Positions 16,940-26,579 are shown, numbered from the stretch's first letter. The stretch: 64,000 nt of DNA from Croceivirga sp009797885 (GCA_045866215.1 AP035880.1:5236002-5300001); one strand, 5' to 3'. Notes: generated from the sequence alone by a model not told the origin. Program-made: numbers and translations.

Positions 16940-19060
16940 ATGAAGCGAGCCCTACTGATTCTTCTACTCATCTTTGCGTATGTTGCGTGCAATACCCCCA
17001 GTACCGATAGTACCACAGTTGGGAATGAAACGGTTACCGATAGTGTAAACGTTTGGCTCAACTGGGTTAGGGACAGTGCGGCCCTGACCAAGCCCCAGAA
17101 ATCCAAGTTGCTCCAAAAGGCCTACGACCTGAGTTTACAGAGTTCGGATAAGGTCTATAAAACCGAATCCCTGGCCAAAATATCGTATCAAAGTCTTCTT
17201 TTAAATGACTCCCTTAATTTTAGGGCGGCCAATGCCGAATTGCTGGAAGCCGCTAAAGCAATTGACGATCACAAGGCCCATGGCCTTGCCCATTGGGATT
17301 TGGCCGATTTCCACAAAAACAAATCCCCGGACAGTGCCTATTACCAGTATCGGGAGGCCTATATCCAGTTCTCCGAGGCCGATCTGGAAGGCACCCATCG
17401 GGACTACCCTGCCCGGATGCTGTACGCCATGGCCAACGTTAAGGAAAAAAGCAAGGACTATGTGGGGGCGGAGCAAGATGCCATAAAGGCCATTGCACTA
17501 TTTAAGGAATTCGACTCTAAGCAATATTTGTCCAGTAGCTACGATCTGTTGGGTATTATCCAAAACGGATTGGAGAAATTTGACAAGGCCCTGGAATATC
17601 ACCTGAAGTCACAGACCTATATCAAATCGGTTTTGCCTAATGAACGTTATGAATTTAGGATACGTACTACCAATAACATTGCTTCCACCTATCTAAGAAG
17701 CAGGAATTACGAAAAGGCCTCAGAAATGTATAGCTCTTTAAAACGGGAAGACAGTCTATACCTCAAAAACCCGAGGCTCTATGCCCAGGTATTGGCCAGC
17801 AGTGCCTACAGTGATTTTAAGAATGGTAGTACCGATTATACGAACCTTCTTGATCAAATCACCGAATCCACCACCATTCTGGATAGTTTGGACAATCGTT
17901 ATGTCCAAGCCAGAAACCATCAATTTATAGCAGAAATTCTGGCCAACCGGGGAGATTCGCTCCAGGCCATACAAAGCGGATTGCGGGCCATAGAAATCGC
18001 CAAAGAGACCCAAAACAATGACCGTTTATTGAGTTCCCTTAAATTGTTGACCACGCTGGACAAGAGAAACAGTGCCGCCCATGCCAAGGCCTATTTTAAT
18101 CTAAGCGAGAAGCTTCATCTGGAGGAGCGGGCCATACAAGATAAATTTGCGCGCATCCAAATGGAGACCGATCAAATCATTGAAAAAAACGAATCCCTGG
18201 CCAAGCGAACACAGCTATTGGCGGGAATCTCCATAGGACTTTTAATCATTTGTATCGGGATTTTCATCATCATTTCCCAACGGATCAGTAACCAGCGGTT
18301 AAAGTTCAACCAAAAACAACAGGAGAGCAATCAGGAAATCTACAGTCTTATGCTGGCTCAGCACGGTAAAATGGAGGAGGGCAAAAAATCCGAACAGAAA
18401 AGGGTTTCCGAAGAACTCCACGACGGAATTTTGGGCCAAATGCTGGGCATACGACTGGTCCTAAGCGGATTGAACGAACGTGACGATGCCTCTGCCATTG
18501 AACAACGGGCAGAACTCATTGTAAAACTTCAGGAACTGGAAGAGGAAATCAGGACCATTTCCCATGAGCTCAGTGCGGCAGCCTACAAAAAGGTGCACAA
18601 TTTTATTCTTTCCATAAAAGATTTGGTAAAAACGGTGCAACAATCCTCCAATATCGCCATACATTTTGAATATGCGGACACTTTTGACTGGGATGGGCTG
18701 GATAGTGACATTAAAATCAACACCTATAGAATTACTCAGGAATTGTTACAGAATTCCGTAAAACATGCCAAATGTAAAAACATTAGGGTAGCTTTCCTGA
18801 AAAACAAAAATTTACTACATTTAACAATACAGGACGATGGAATCGGTTTTGGAAAGTCCAAAGGGAAAAGAGGTATTGGGCTAAAAAATATTAATTCACG
18901 GGTAGAAAAGATGGGGGCAACGTTTGCTATTGAGAGCGAACCTTCAAGGGGAACGACGGTCAATATCAAAATCCCGAACATCGATTTAAAACAACAAGAT
19001 CCAAAACCCAAAACCATACGTACCACTGTTGCAGATGCACAATTCATAGATAAGGGATGA
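16940..19060 (+). CDS. TPR sensor histidine kinase, NarL-partner type
   Basis: A 706-residue lipoprotein-like kinase: the N-terminal signal ends at a lipobox-like AYVAC, followed by TPR-like helical repeats to about residue 400, one transmembrane helix (LLAGISIGLLIICIGIFIII, about 430-450), a HisKA_3 dimerisation domain with the phospho-acceptor His in EELHDGILGQM, and a HATPase_c domain (ELLQNSVKHAKC, DDGIGFG). It probably senses an extracytoplasmic or membrane signal through the TPRs. The start was set at ATG 16940, where the signal begins. Its stop overlaps the ATG of its response regulator. Confidence 0.88.
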   Translation: MKRALLILLLIFAYVACNTPSTDSTTVGNETVTDSVNVWLNWVRDSAALTKPQKSKLLQKAYDLSLQSSDKVYKTESLAKISYQSLLLNDSLNFRAANAELLEAAKAIDDHKAHGLAHWDLADFHKNKSPDSAYYQYREAYIQFSEADLEGTHRDYPARMLYAMANVKEKSKDYVGAEQDAIKAIALFKEFDSKQYLSSSYDLLGIIQNGLEKFDKALEYHLKSQTYIKSVLPNERYEFRIRTTNNIASTYLRSRNYEKASEMYSSLKREDSLYLKNPRLYAQVLASSAYSDFKNGSTDYTNLLDQITESTTILDSLDNRYVQARNHQFIAEILANRGDSLQAIQSGLRAIEIAKETQNNDRLLSSLKLLTTLDKRNSAAHAKAYFNLSEKLHLEERAIQDKFARIQMETDQIIEKNESLAKRTQLLAGISIGLLIICIGIFIIISQRISNQRLKFNQKQQESNQEIYSLMLAQHGKMEEGKKSEQKRVSEELHDGILGQMLGIRLVLSGLNERDDASAIEQRAELIVKLQELEEEIRTISHELSAAAYKKVHNFILSIKDLVKTVQQSSNIAIHFEYADTFDWDGLDSDIKINTYRITQELLQNSVKHAKCKNIRVAFLKNKNLLHLTIQDDGIGFGKSKGKRGIGLKNINSRVEKMGATFAIESEPSRGTTVNIKIPNIDLKQQDPKPKTIRTTVADAQFIDKG

Positions 19061-19725
19061 AAACACTTAGGATTTTAGCGGTTGACGATCATGAAATGAC
19101 CATGTTGGGCTACAAGTTCATTTTGGAGCGGATTGTTTTTGATGACCATAATATTATTGTGGATACGGCCAATACCTATGAAGGTGGAAAGCAAAAGATA
19201 GAGGAATCACTCCATTCCTTTAAATACGACATTATATTTCTTGATGTGCAACTGTTTCCTCCCAATGAGGAACAACCCAACAATGGCGAGGACCTGGGAA
19301 TTTTGGCCAGAAAACTGGTTCCGGAATCCAAAATCATCTTCATGTCTTCCTTTAGTGATAACTATCGCATAAACAGTATCCTGAAATCTGTGGACCCGGA
19401 TGGATACATGGTAAAGACGGATATAGATCCCAAATCCCTGGAGCAGGCCGTTAAGACTGTGACCACCCAACCGCCCTACTACTCTTCCAAAGCCCTGGGA
19501 GCCATCCGCAAGAAAATGTCCAATGACATTACCTTAGACGAAAACGACAAAAAAATTCTCTACCACCTGTCCATTGGTACCAAAACCAAGGATTTGGAGA
19601 AACATATAGAGCTTTCCTCCTCTTCCATCGAAAATAGAAAGCGGCATTTGAAATCCCTTTTTGGTACTGAAAAGGAAAATGACCTTGCTTTAATCCTTGC
19701 TGCCAAGAACAGGGGCTTTATATAG
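19057..19725 (+). CDS. response regulator, NarL/LuxR-like
   Basis: A 222-residue regulator whose ATG overlaps the kinase stop, so the two form a translationally coupled two-component pair. The receiver domain has the acidic AVDDHE at 7-12, phospho-acceptor Asp in IIFLDVQL near residue 63, and Lys in GYMVKTD near 115. The receiver carries an extra loop (PPNEEQPNNGED) after the phospho-site. The C-terminal 65 residues (DKKILYHLSIGTKTKDLEKH, SSIENRKRHLKSLF) resemble a LuxR-type helix-turn-helix but are diverged. Targets are unknown. Confidence 0.85.
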   Translation: MKTLRILAVDDHEMTMLGYKFILERIVFDDHNIIVDTANTYEGGKQKIEESLHSFKYDIIFLDVQLFPPNEEQPNNGEDLGILARKLVPESKIIFMSSFSDNYRINSILKSVDPDGYMVKTDIDPKSLEQAVKTVTTQPPYYSSKALGAIRKKMSNDITLDENDKKILYHLSIGTKTKDLEKHIELSSSSIENRKRHLKSLFGTEKENDLALILAAKNRGFI

Positions 19726-19825
19726 GCAGTTCATGATTTGATTTTCACGGTTCAACAGGGGGTTTATACCGTTCAGAACTATTTCTTTAACACTTTTTTA
19801 ACAAAAAATCAATAATTTCCAAGGT

Positions 19826-19850
19826 AAACCCCAGTTTTTTTAAGGTAAAA
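19826..19850 (+). promoter_or_regulatory. bipartite element AAACCCCAG-N9-GGTAAAA, second copy
   Basis: AAACCCCAG at 19826-19834 and GGTAAAA at 19844-19850 repeat the element at 15751 with identical 9-bp spacing. It begins 85 bp before the ATG at 19911. A box TAACTTCG near 19878, one base off the -7 consensus, lies downstream, placing the element where an activator would sit. Confidence 0.42.
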
Positions 19851-19910
19851 CTTCAATTATTCCTTAATCATTCATTCTAACTTCGAAGTACAATTCAAAA
19901 GGTATAGCAT

Positions 19911-20576
19911 ATGTCAACTCCGAAAAAGTCAAATGAGTATATACAGAATAGTGCTTTTGATTCCGCTAAGCTTGCCGGACTGGCAAGTTTAAAACGTATT
20001 TTAGAACGTGATTTCTTTTGTGAGACCACCATTGATGTATTTGCACACAATGATAAAAAAGTTGACTTGGTCGTTCATCTGTATTGTAATTATGGGTTAA
20101 CGGAAAGTCTGTTCCACTTGAACAAGGGTACCTGGGGAAGCTTTCGGAATGCCATTTCAGGTGACGTAAAGACCTCTCCTTTTCAAGCTGCACTCTGGGA
20201 ACTGGAATCCAATACCAATACTATTTTTGATATTAAGGAACTTTCCATCCACTTACGGGATACCTCCCTAATCATCTACAAATTGCCAAACCAGCAGATA
20301 CAGGATAATTTGGAATCCATCCTGGATTTTGTGAGCGGAAATTTTGTGTATTTCACCAGGGGGCTCTCCGAAATGCCCTATGAAATATTTGTTCCCATTC
20401 ACGAAGAAACCCAAAACAGTTTTTCACATTCCGAAAAGGGAAGGAACGGAAAGTCCAAATACCTTCAGTTTTGGGGTGTCTATTTTGAAGGCGATGATGA
20501 TCTGCAGGTATACGATGTCACCAATAAAACCATAATTGAGCAAAGCGACTCTTTTCTCTTGAACTATTGGGAATAG
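19911..20576 (+). CDS. protein of unknown function, 221 residues
   Basis: I do not recognise this protein. It has no signal peptide or membrane segment and looks like a cytoplasmic alpha/beta protein: an N-terminal helix (residues 10-30), then alternating strands such as KKVDLVVHLYCNYGL and LSIHLRDTSLIIYKLP, and a C-terminal acidic beta region (YFEGDDDLQVYDVTN). It follows the two-component genes by 185 bp, carries the shared bipartite element upstream, and its last 13 bp overlap the end of the convergent glyA. It may be a target of the adjacent regulators. Confidence 0.65.
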   Translation: MSTPKKSNEYIQNSAFDSAKLAGLASLKRILERDFFCETTIDVFAHNDKKVDLVVHLYCNYGLTESLFHLNKGTWGSFRNAISGDVKTSPFQAALWELESNTNTIFDIKELSIHLRDTSLIIYKLPNQQIQDNLESILDFVSGNFVYFTRGLSEMPYEIFVPIHEETQNSFSHSEKGRNGKSKYLQFWGVYFEGDDDLQVYDVTNKTIIEQSDSFLLNYWE

Positions 20577-21868
20577 CTTTTTGCACCCTGTTCCTGATAT
20601 TGAAATAAAGGCCTTGAGGACATCATTTCATTAATGGCGTCCTTTATTTTGGAAATGCCCTCTTCATCATCGGGTTCATTGACCACCTGATCGATAAAGG
20701 AGACGATGGTTTCCATATCCTGTTCTTTCAAGCCCCGTGTGGTAACCGCTGGCGTTCCCAATCGAATGCCCGAGGTGATAAAGGGGGATTTATCGTCAAA
20801 AGGAACCATATTCTTATTGGCGGTAATATCTGCCCGCTCCAATGCTTTTTCGGCATCCTTTCCCGTAATTCCCTTGTTCCTTAGATCGATCAATACCATA
20901 TGGTTATCGGTTCCGCCGGATATTACTTTATAACCCCGGTTCACCAAGGCACTGGACAAGGCCTCCGCATTTTTCTTAACCTGGATCATATAATGTAAAA
21001 AATGGTCCTCCAACGCTTCCCCAAAAGCTATGGCCTTTGCCGCAATAATGTGCTCCAAGGGTCCGCCTTGATTTCCGGGAAACACGGCCAAATCCAAAAG
21101 TCCCGACATTTTTCTAAGATTCCCGTTCTTTAACCGTATCCCAAAAGGATTTTCAAAATTCTTGCCCATTAAAATGAGACCTCCCCTAGGGCCTCGCAAG
21201 GTTTTATGGGTGGTCGTGGTAACGATATGGCAATGCGGCATGGGATCATTCAGAATGCCTTTGGCAATCAGTCCGGATGGATGGGAAATATCCGCCAACA
21301 GTAATGCATTCACACTATCCGCAATCTCCCGAAACCGTTTAAAATCCATATCCCGACTATAAGCGGAGGCACCGGCGATAATCAATTTGGGTTTTTCGCG
21401 ATCAGCAATTTCCTGGATCCCATCATAATCAAGCGTTCCCATTTCCTCATCCACACCATAAAAAACAGGACGGTACAATTTCCCGGAAAAATTTACGGGC
21501 GAACCATGGGTGAGGTGGCCACCGTGGGACAGGTCAAATCCCAAAATAGTATCCCCGGGCTGCAAACAGGCGTGGTATACGGCAGCATTCGCTTGGGAAC
21601 CGGAGTGCGGTTGCACATTGGCATAAACGGCCCCAAAAAGTGTTTTGGCCCTGGCTATGGCCAATTCCTCAACTTCATCCACTACCTCACAGCCACCATA
21701 ATAGCGCTTTCCGGGATAACCTTCGGCATATTTGTTCGTTAAAACCGACCCTGCCGCTTCCATGACCTGTGGGCTGGTAAAGTTTTCTGAGGCTATCAGT
21801 TCAATTCCCCGGGTCTGTCGTTGTCTTTCCCTTTGGATAAGTTCAAATATCTGCTCGTCTCGTTGCAT
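20564..21868 (-). CDS. glyA: serine hydroxymethyltransferase
   Basis: PLP enzyme interconverting serine and glycine with transfer of the one-carbon unit to tetrahydrofolate. The 434-residue length is close to the family norm. The PLP lysine lies in TTTTHKTLRGPRGG near residue 230, and ASENFTS, YAEGYPGKRYYGG and DISHPSGLIA are all present. I set the start at ATG 21868 (MQRDEQIFELIQ), not the longer in-frame ATG at 21901, because a perfect -7 box lies between them. Its 3' end overlaps the convergent gene by 13 bp. Confidence 0.96.
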   Translation of the reverse strand: MQRDEQIFELIQRERQRQTRGIELIASENFTSPQVMEAAGSVLTNKYAEGYPGKRYYGGCEVVDEVEELAIARAKTLFGAVYANVQPHSGSQANAAVYHACLQPGDTILGFDLSHGGHLTHGSPVNFSGKLYRPVFYGVDEEMGTLDYDGIQEIADREKPKLIIAGASAYSRDMDFKRFREIADSVNALLLADISHPSGLIAKGILNDPMPHCHIVTTTTHKTLRGPRGGLILMGKNFENPFGIRLKNGNLRKMSGLLDLAVFPGNQGGPLEHIIAAKAIAFGEALEDHFLHYMIQVKKNAEALSSALVNRGYKVISGGTDNHMVLIDLRNKGITGKDAEKALERADITANKNMVPFDDKSPFITSGIRLGTPAVTTRGLKEQDMETIVSFIDQVVNEPDDEEGISKIKDAINEMMSSRPLFQYQEQGAKSYSQ

Positions 21869-21890
21869 TTTCCCGCTAAAAGTTAAGTGG

Positions 21891-21898
21891 CAAAAATA
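21891..21898 (-). promoter_or_regulatory. -7 box for glyA
   Basis: Read on the minus strand this is TATTTTTG, a perfect TAnnTTTG, 22 bp before the chosen glyA start. It supports the shorter start. Confidence 0.5.
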
Positions 21899-22116
21899 CA
21901 AATTGATCGCTCCTTTCCATCACGAATAATGCGGATTTGAAATAGACTTTTCAACTAAAAAGTGAACAATTGGCGCCGCTTCCAAAATAAGGGAAAATCC
22001 GAAGAAAATGTGTATTTCGTCGATATTATACTACTGTTCAACCTTTTTCGTTTCTAAACTATAGCATTTTGGCACGCCAATTGAAAAAAACGAATCAAAC
22101 CATAAATCAAAAAGCC

Positions 22117-23304
22117 ATGAAAAAATCAGTACTGTTCCTCATGTGCGCCGTACTCCTAGCTGCCTGTGGAGGGGTCAAGAAAACCCAACAGGCCTTAAAC
22201 AGCGGCAATTATACGGTGGCCATTAACAGGGCCCTGAAAAACCTTAGGGAGAACAAGGCAAAAAAGGGAAATCAGGACTACGTTGTCCTTTTGGAGGAAG
22301 CTTTTGCCAAAAACGCCGAAAAAGAGATCGGCAGGATCAAGTTTTTGGAAAATGATGGCAATCCGGCCAATCTCATGGCCATTTATGAAGGATACTCCAA
22401 TTTAAAGAACCTTCAGGAAAGGATACGACCCCTACTGCCCCTCCCCATTTATGACGAGGATAGGAATGCACGCTTCAAATTTGTGGATTATGACAATGCC
22501 ATTTTGAACACCAAGGATGAGCTTTCCGCCTATTTGTATGACAATGCCACCAATTTGCTCTCCAATGCACGAAATAAAATGGAATATAGAAGGGCCTATG
22601 ATGATCTGAAGTATTTGGAGGACATCAATCCCGGATATGGGGATACGGCACAAAAAATGGATGAAGCCTATCAAAAAGGATTGGATTTTGTTAAAGTGGA
22701 ATTGAAAAACAAAACCCAGCAAATCATCCCGGAACGATTGGAATCCGAACTATTGGATTTCAACACCTATGGCATCAATAATTTTTGGATGCAGTTCCAT
22801 GCCAATCCCATGGACAATGTGAACTACGATTTTTCCATGGAACTGGATTTTAATCAAATCAATATTTCCCCGGAACAGGTCAATGAGAGGCAGATTATTA
22901 AGGAGAAGGTGATTAAGGATGGGTTTGAATACGTTCTGGACGAAAACGGGAATGTCGCCAAGGATAGCTTGGGCAACGACATCAAGGTGGACAAGCTCAA
23001 AACCGTTACCTGTAACTTTTATGAGTTTACCCAATTGAAAACAGCACAGATTGGCGCCAATGTAAGCTTTAAGGATTTAAGGAGCGGACAGGTCATCAAC
23101 TCCTATCCCCTATCCAGTGAATTTATTTTCCAACATATTTATGCAAATTTTGATGGTGATAGAAGGGCTTTGGACAATAACCTCGTGGCTTTATTGGATT
23201 TGGCCGCAGTTTCCTTTCCGACCAATGAACAGATGGTATATGATGCTGGTGAGGACCTAAAGGCCAGGTTGAAGGCCATTGTAAATCGCCATGAATTCAA
23301 TTGA
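22117..23304 (+). CDS. lipoprotein of unknown function
   Basis: A 395-residue protein whose signal MKKSVLFLMCAVLLAACGG ends in a clear lipobox (AAC). The start was placed at ATG 22117; an earlier in-frame codon at 22069 would put 16 residues in front of the signal. The first 200 residues are helical with TPR-like periodicity (TQQALNSGNYTVAINRALKNL); the C-terminal part is beta-rich. I know no function for it. It stands alone and ends at a strong intrinsic terminator. The 248 bp before it hold no other feature besides the glyA promoter. Confidence 0.72.
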   Translation: MKKSVLFLMCAVLLAACGGVKKTQQALNSGNYTVAINRALKNLRENKAKKGNQDYVVLLEEAFAKNAEKEIGRIKFLENDGNPANLMAIYEGYSNLKNLQERIRPLLPLPIYDEDRNARFKFVDYDNAILNTKDELSAYLYDNATNLLSNARNKMEYRRAYDDLKYLEDINPGYGDTAQKMDEAYQKGLDFVKVELKNKTQQIIPERLESELLDFNTYGINNFWMQFHANPMDNVNYDFSMELDFNQINISPEQVNERQIIKEKVIKDGFEYVLDENGNVAKDSLGNDIKVDKLKTVTCNFYEFTQLKTAQIGANVSFKDLRSGQVINSYPLSSEFIFQHIYANFDGDRRALDNNLVALLDLAAVSFPTNEQMVYDAGEDLKARLKAIVNRHEFN

Positions 23305-23315
23305 TCATTCCATAG

Positions 23316-23343
23316 GTCCGGTCAGATGACCGGACTTTTTTTT
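23316..23343 (+). terminator. intrinsic terminator after the 22117 lipoprotein
   Basis: GTCCGGTC pairs with GACCGGAC around a 4-nt loop, followed by eight T. The T run overlaps the stop codon of the convergent ytxJ. Confidence 0.92.
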
Positions 23344-23737
23344 ATAGGAACCGTTCCAGATCCACCTCCGTGATTGCCCCATGTGAGGTATGGAAAACAA
23401 CGGCCCCATTCTTTATCACCAATAACTGTGGGGATTGGTGCACTACCTGAAAGCTGGCGGCAACGGCATTGGATACATCCCTATGCGCATGTAAATCCAA
23501 AAAATACAAATCGGCATTCCTTTCATTAAAGGGATAATTTCCCGTGAACATCCCCAACACCATTCTGCTGATGCCACAGGTAGTGGAATGTTTAAAGATC
23601 AGTTGTGGCTTTTCCTTGGAACGTTCCTTAATCTCATTGAACTGTTCCCGATCGTTAAGGGCAATCCAGGGTAGTCCCCCCTCTTTTTCCTTTACGTCGT
23701 TTTTGCCCCCTTTAAATAAACCTCCAAATAATCCCAT
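23342..23737 (-). CDS. ytxJ: YtxJ family monothiol bacilliredoxin-like protein
   Basis: A 131-residue thioredoxin-fold protein of the YtxJ (BrxC, DUF2847) family. The active site is KHSTTCGISRMV near residue 50, a single-cysteine CGIS motif instead of CxxC, and the cis-Pro loop follows in VVHQSPQLLVI. In bacilli, members remove bacillithiol from oxidised proteins. Bacillithiol also occurs in Bacteroidota, so a similar role is likely here, but no bacillithiol synthesis gene lies in this window. It stands between two plus-strand genes. Confidence 0.88.
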   Translation of the reverse strand: MGLFGGLFKGGKNDVKEKEGGLPWIALNDREQFNEIKERSKEKPQLIFKHSTTCGISRMVLGMFTGNYPFNERNADLYFLDLHAHRDVSNAVAASFQVVHQSPQLLVIKNGAVVFHTSHGAITEVDLERFL

Positions 23738-23879
23738 GCTATAAATTTAGGGGTTCTGTCGTCCAATATCAAAATTCATTACAACTGACTAAATGTCGTC
23801 TGTTTCTAAGCATTTAGCGCCATTTTGTCTGATGCCCGGTATTGGTAAGGTTGTTGAAATAGCAATTCAAAAAAACGAT

Positions 23880-26480
23880 ATGAACTTCAACAACTTCACT
23901 ATAAAATCACAGGAGGCCATACAACAGGCGCAACAGATTGCGCAAGGATATGGTCACCAACAAATAGAAAATGAACACTTGTTCAAGGCCATTGCTGAGG
24001 TGGACCAAAACGTCCTGCCCTTTTTGCTTAAAAAATTGGATGTCAACAACAATTTGGTCAATCAGGTGGTCGACATGGAATTGGAGAGCTTCCCCAAAGT
24101 GTCCGGAGGGGAAATCATGGTCTCCCGCGAAGCCGGAAAATCCCTTAACGAAGCCAGTATTATTGCAAAAAAAATGGAAGATGAATACGTGTCCATTGAA
24201 CACTTGTTACTTGCCATTTTTAAATCGAAAAGTAAAATTGCCCAGATACTAAAGGACAATGGGGTCACGGAAAAAGGACTGACCACGGCAATTACTGAAC
24301 TCCGAAAAGGCGGTAACGTAACCTCCCAAAGTGCCGAAGACACCTATAATTCGCTTCAGAAGTATGCGCGCAACCTCAATGAATTGGCCGATTCCGGAAA
24401 GTTGGACCCCGTTATTGGCCGGGATGAGGAAATCCGACGGGTACTACAAATCCTATCAAGAAGGACAAAAAACAATCCCATGCTGGTGGGAGAACCTGGG
24501 GTAGGTAAAACCGCAATAGCAGAAGGTTTGGCCCATCGAATAGTACAGGGGGATGTTCCTGAAAACCTAAAGGAAAAAACCATTTATTCCCTGGATATGG
24601 GTGCTTTGATAGCGGGCGCCAAATACAAGGGTGAATTTGAGGAGCGTTTAAAATCGGTCATTAAAGAGGTTACCACTTCGGATGGATCCATAGTATTGTT
24701 TATTGATGAAATTCACACCTTGGTCGGGGCCGGAGGTGGCCAAGGGGCCATGGATGCGGCGAACATCCTAAAACCTGCACTTGCCAGGGGCGAGTTAAGG
24801 GCCATTGGAGCCACAACCTTGGACGAATACCAGAAATATTTTGAAAAGGACAAGGCATTGGAAAGAAGGTTCCAAAAAGTAGTGGTGGATGAGCCCGATA
24901 CGGAAAGTGCCATCTCCATTCTTAGGGGTATCAAGGAGAAGTACGAAGCCCACCACAAGGTACGTATTAAGGATGAAGCGGTCATTTCGGCCGTGGAACT
25001 GTCCCAGCGGTATATCACCAATCGGTTTTTACCGGATAAAGCCATTGATTTGATGGACGAAGCGGCATCCAAACTCCGTATGGAAATCAATTCAAAGCCC
25101 GAGGAATTGGATGCGCTTGACCGAAAAATCATGCAGTTGGAAATTGAAATCGAAGCCATAAAGCGGGAGAATGATGAGACCAAGCTTAAATCCTTGAATC
25201 TGGAATTGGCAAACCTTAAAGAGGAGCGAAATGAAATCTTCGCGCAGTGGGAAGGTGAAAAGTCCGTAGTGGATACCATCCAAAAGACCAAACAGGATAT
25301 TGAGAACTATAAATTGGAGGCCGAGCGGGCAGAACGCAATGGTGACTACGGAAAAGTAGCCGAACTTCGCTATGGAAAAATAAAAGAAGCACAGGAGGCC
25401 CTGGAAGAATTGCAGCTGGAACTTAAAGCGCAACAAACAGCAGGAACCCTGATCAAAGAAGAGGTCACCAACGAGGATATTGCCGAAGTAGTAGCCAAAT
25501 GGACCGGGATTCCCGTTACCAAAATGTTACAAAGTGAACGTGACAAACTATTGAAACTGGAATCCGTACTGCACCAAAGGGTGGTTGGCCAGGAGGAGGC
25601 TATTGAAGCCGTTTCCGATGCCATTCGTAGAAGTAGGGCCGGCCTTCAGGATGCCAAGAAACCTATTGGCTCCTTTCTATTTCTGGGGACCACGGGAGTG
25701 GGAAAAACGGAACTGGCAAAAACCCTGGCGGCTTATCTATTTGATGATGAAAATGCGATGACCCGCATTGATATGAGTGAATACCAAGAACGGCATGCTG
25801 TGAGCAGACTGGTGGGTGCACCCCCAGGATATGTAGGATACGATGAAGGTGGACAGTTGACCGAAGCCGTTAGAAGGAGACCCTATTCGGTGGTCTTACT
25901 GGATGAAATTGAAAAAGCACATCCTGACACCTTCAACATTTTACTCCAGGTCTTGGATGAAGGAAGGCTAACCGACAACAAGGGTCGAGTAGCCGATTTT
26001 AAAAACGCCATCATTATCATGACGAGTAATATGGGAAGCCATATCATCCAGGAGAAGTTCGAAAACTCCAATGATATATACAGTGCCACGGAAGCTGCAC
26101 GGATTGAGGTTTTGGGGCTTTTACGAAAAACCATCCGTCCTGAGTTTTTGAACCGAATCGATGACATCATCATGTTCACCCCATTGAGCAAAAAGGATAT
26201 TACAAAAATTGTTGGTCTACAGTTGGAACAATTAAAAAAGCGACTGTCCACACAAAATATCACTTTAGATGCCACCGAAGAGGCCATACAGTATTTATCT
26301 GAAAAAGGATACGACCCCCAATATGGAGCACGCCCCATTAAAAGGTTGATTCAGAAGGAGGTCCTCAATACACTGTCCAAAGAACTTTTAAAAGGAACCA
26401 TTAAAAGTGAAAGCATCATTCTGCTGGACTCGTTTGATGACGGTCTGGTCTTTAGAAATCAAAGTGAAGTGGCGGTTTAG
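23880..26480 (+). CDS. clpB: ATP-dependent disaggregase ClpB
   Basis: Hexameric AAA+ chaperone that works with DnaK to pull proteins out of aggregates. At 866 residues it is full length. In order: an N-terminal Clp repeat domain (5-145), AAA1 with Walker A GEPGVGKTA (about 205) and the FIDEIHTL Walker B, a coiled-coil middle domain (about 410-530, LEIEIEAIKREN and following), AAA2 with GTTGVGKTE (about 605), and a C-terminal domain. The start was set at ATG 23880; a longer frame from 23793 has no support. A strong terminator follows. Confidence 0.97.
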   Translation: MNFNNFTIKSQEAIQQAQQIAQGYGHQQIENEHLFKAIAEVDQNVLPFLLKKLDVNNNLVNQVVDMELESFPKVSGGEIMVSREAGKSLNEASIIAKKMEDEYVSIEHLLLAIFKSKSKIAQILKDNGVTEKGLTTAITELRKGGNVTSQSAEDTYNSLQKYARNLNELADSGKLDPVIGRDEEIRRVLQILSRRTKNNPMLVGEPGVGKTAIAEGLAHRIVQGDVPENLKEKTIYSLDMGALIAGAKYKGEFEERLKSVIKEVTTSDGSIVLFIDEIHTLVGAGGGQGAMDAANILKPALARGELRAIGATTLDEYQKYFEKDKALERRFQKVVVDEPDTESAISILRGIKEKYEAHHKVRIKDEAVISAVELSQRYITNRFLPDKAIDLMDEAASKLRMEINSKPEELDALDRKIMQLEIEIEAIKRENDETKLKSLNLELANLKEERNEIFAQWEGEKSVVDTIQKTKQDIENYKLEAERAERNGDYGKVAELRYGKIKEAQEALEELQLELKAQQTAGTLIKEEVTNEDIAEVVAKWTGIPVTKMLQSERDKLLKLESVLHQRVVGQEEAIEAVSDAIRRSRAGLQDAKKPIGSFLFLGTTGVGKTELAKTLAAYLFDDENAMTRIDMSEYQERHAVSRLVGAPPGYVGYDEGGQLTEAVRRRPYSVVLLDEIEKAHPDTFNILLQVLDEGRLTDNKGRVADFKNAIIIMTSNMGSHIIQEKFENSNDIYSATEAARIEVLGLLRKTIRPEFLNRIDDIIMFTPLSKKDITKIVGLQLEQLKKRLSTQNITLDATEEAIQYLSEKGYDPQYGARPIKRLIQKEVLNTLSKELLKGTIKSESIILLDSFDDGLVFRNQSEVAV

Positions 26481-26500
26481 GAATACGGGTTACGGTAAAA

Positions 26501-26527
26501 AGGGCGGTCCATGGACCGCCCTTTTTT
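26501..26527 (+). terminator. intrinsic terminator after clpB
   Basis: A 9-bp perfect GC-rich stem, AGGGCGGTC with GACCGCCCT, around a CATG loop, followed by a T run. Confidence 0.92.
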
Positions 26528-26579
26528 AGTTATACCATCCAGTATATAATTTTTATATCTTAGCCTAAAACACAGACCT

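Noticed and set aside
23793..23879. Extended ClpB start with 29 extra residues
   Set aside because: The family starts at MNFNNFTIKSQEAIQ. The upstream residues resemble no ClpB sequence.
24713..25291. 192-codon open frame antisense to clpB
   Set aside because: It lies wholly inside clpB on the opposite strand, has serine-rich composition expected of an antisense shadow, and shows no motif.
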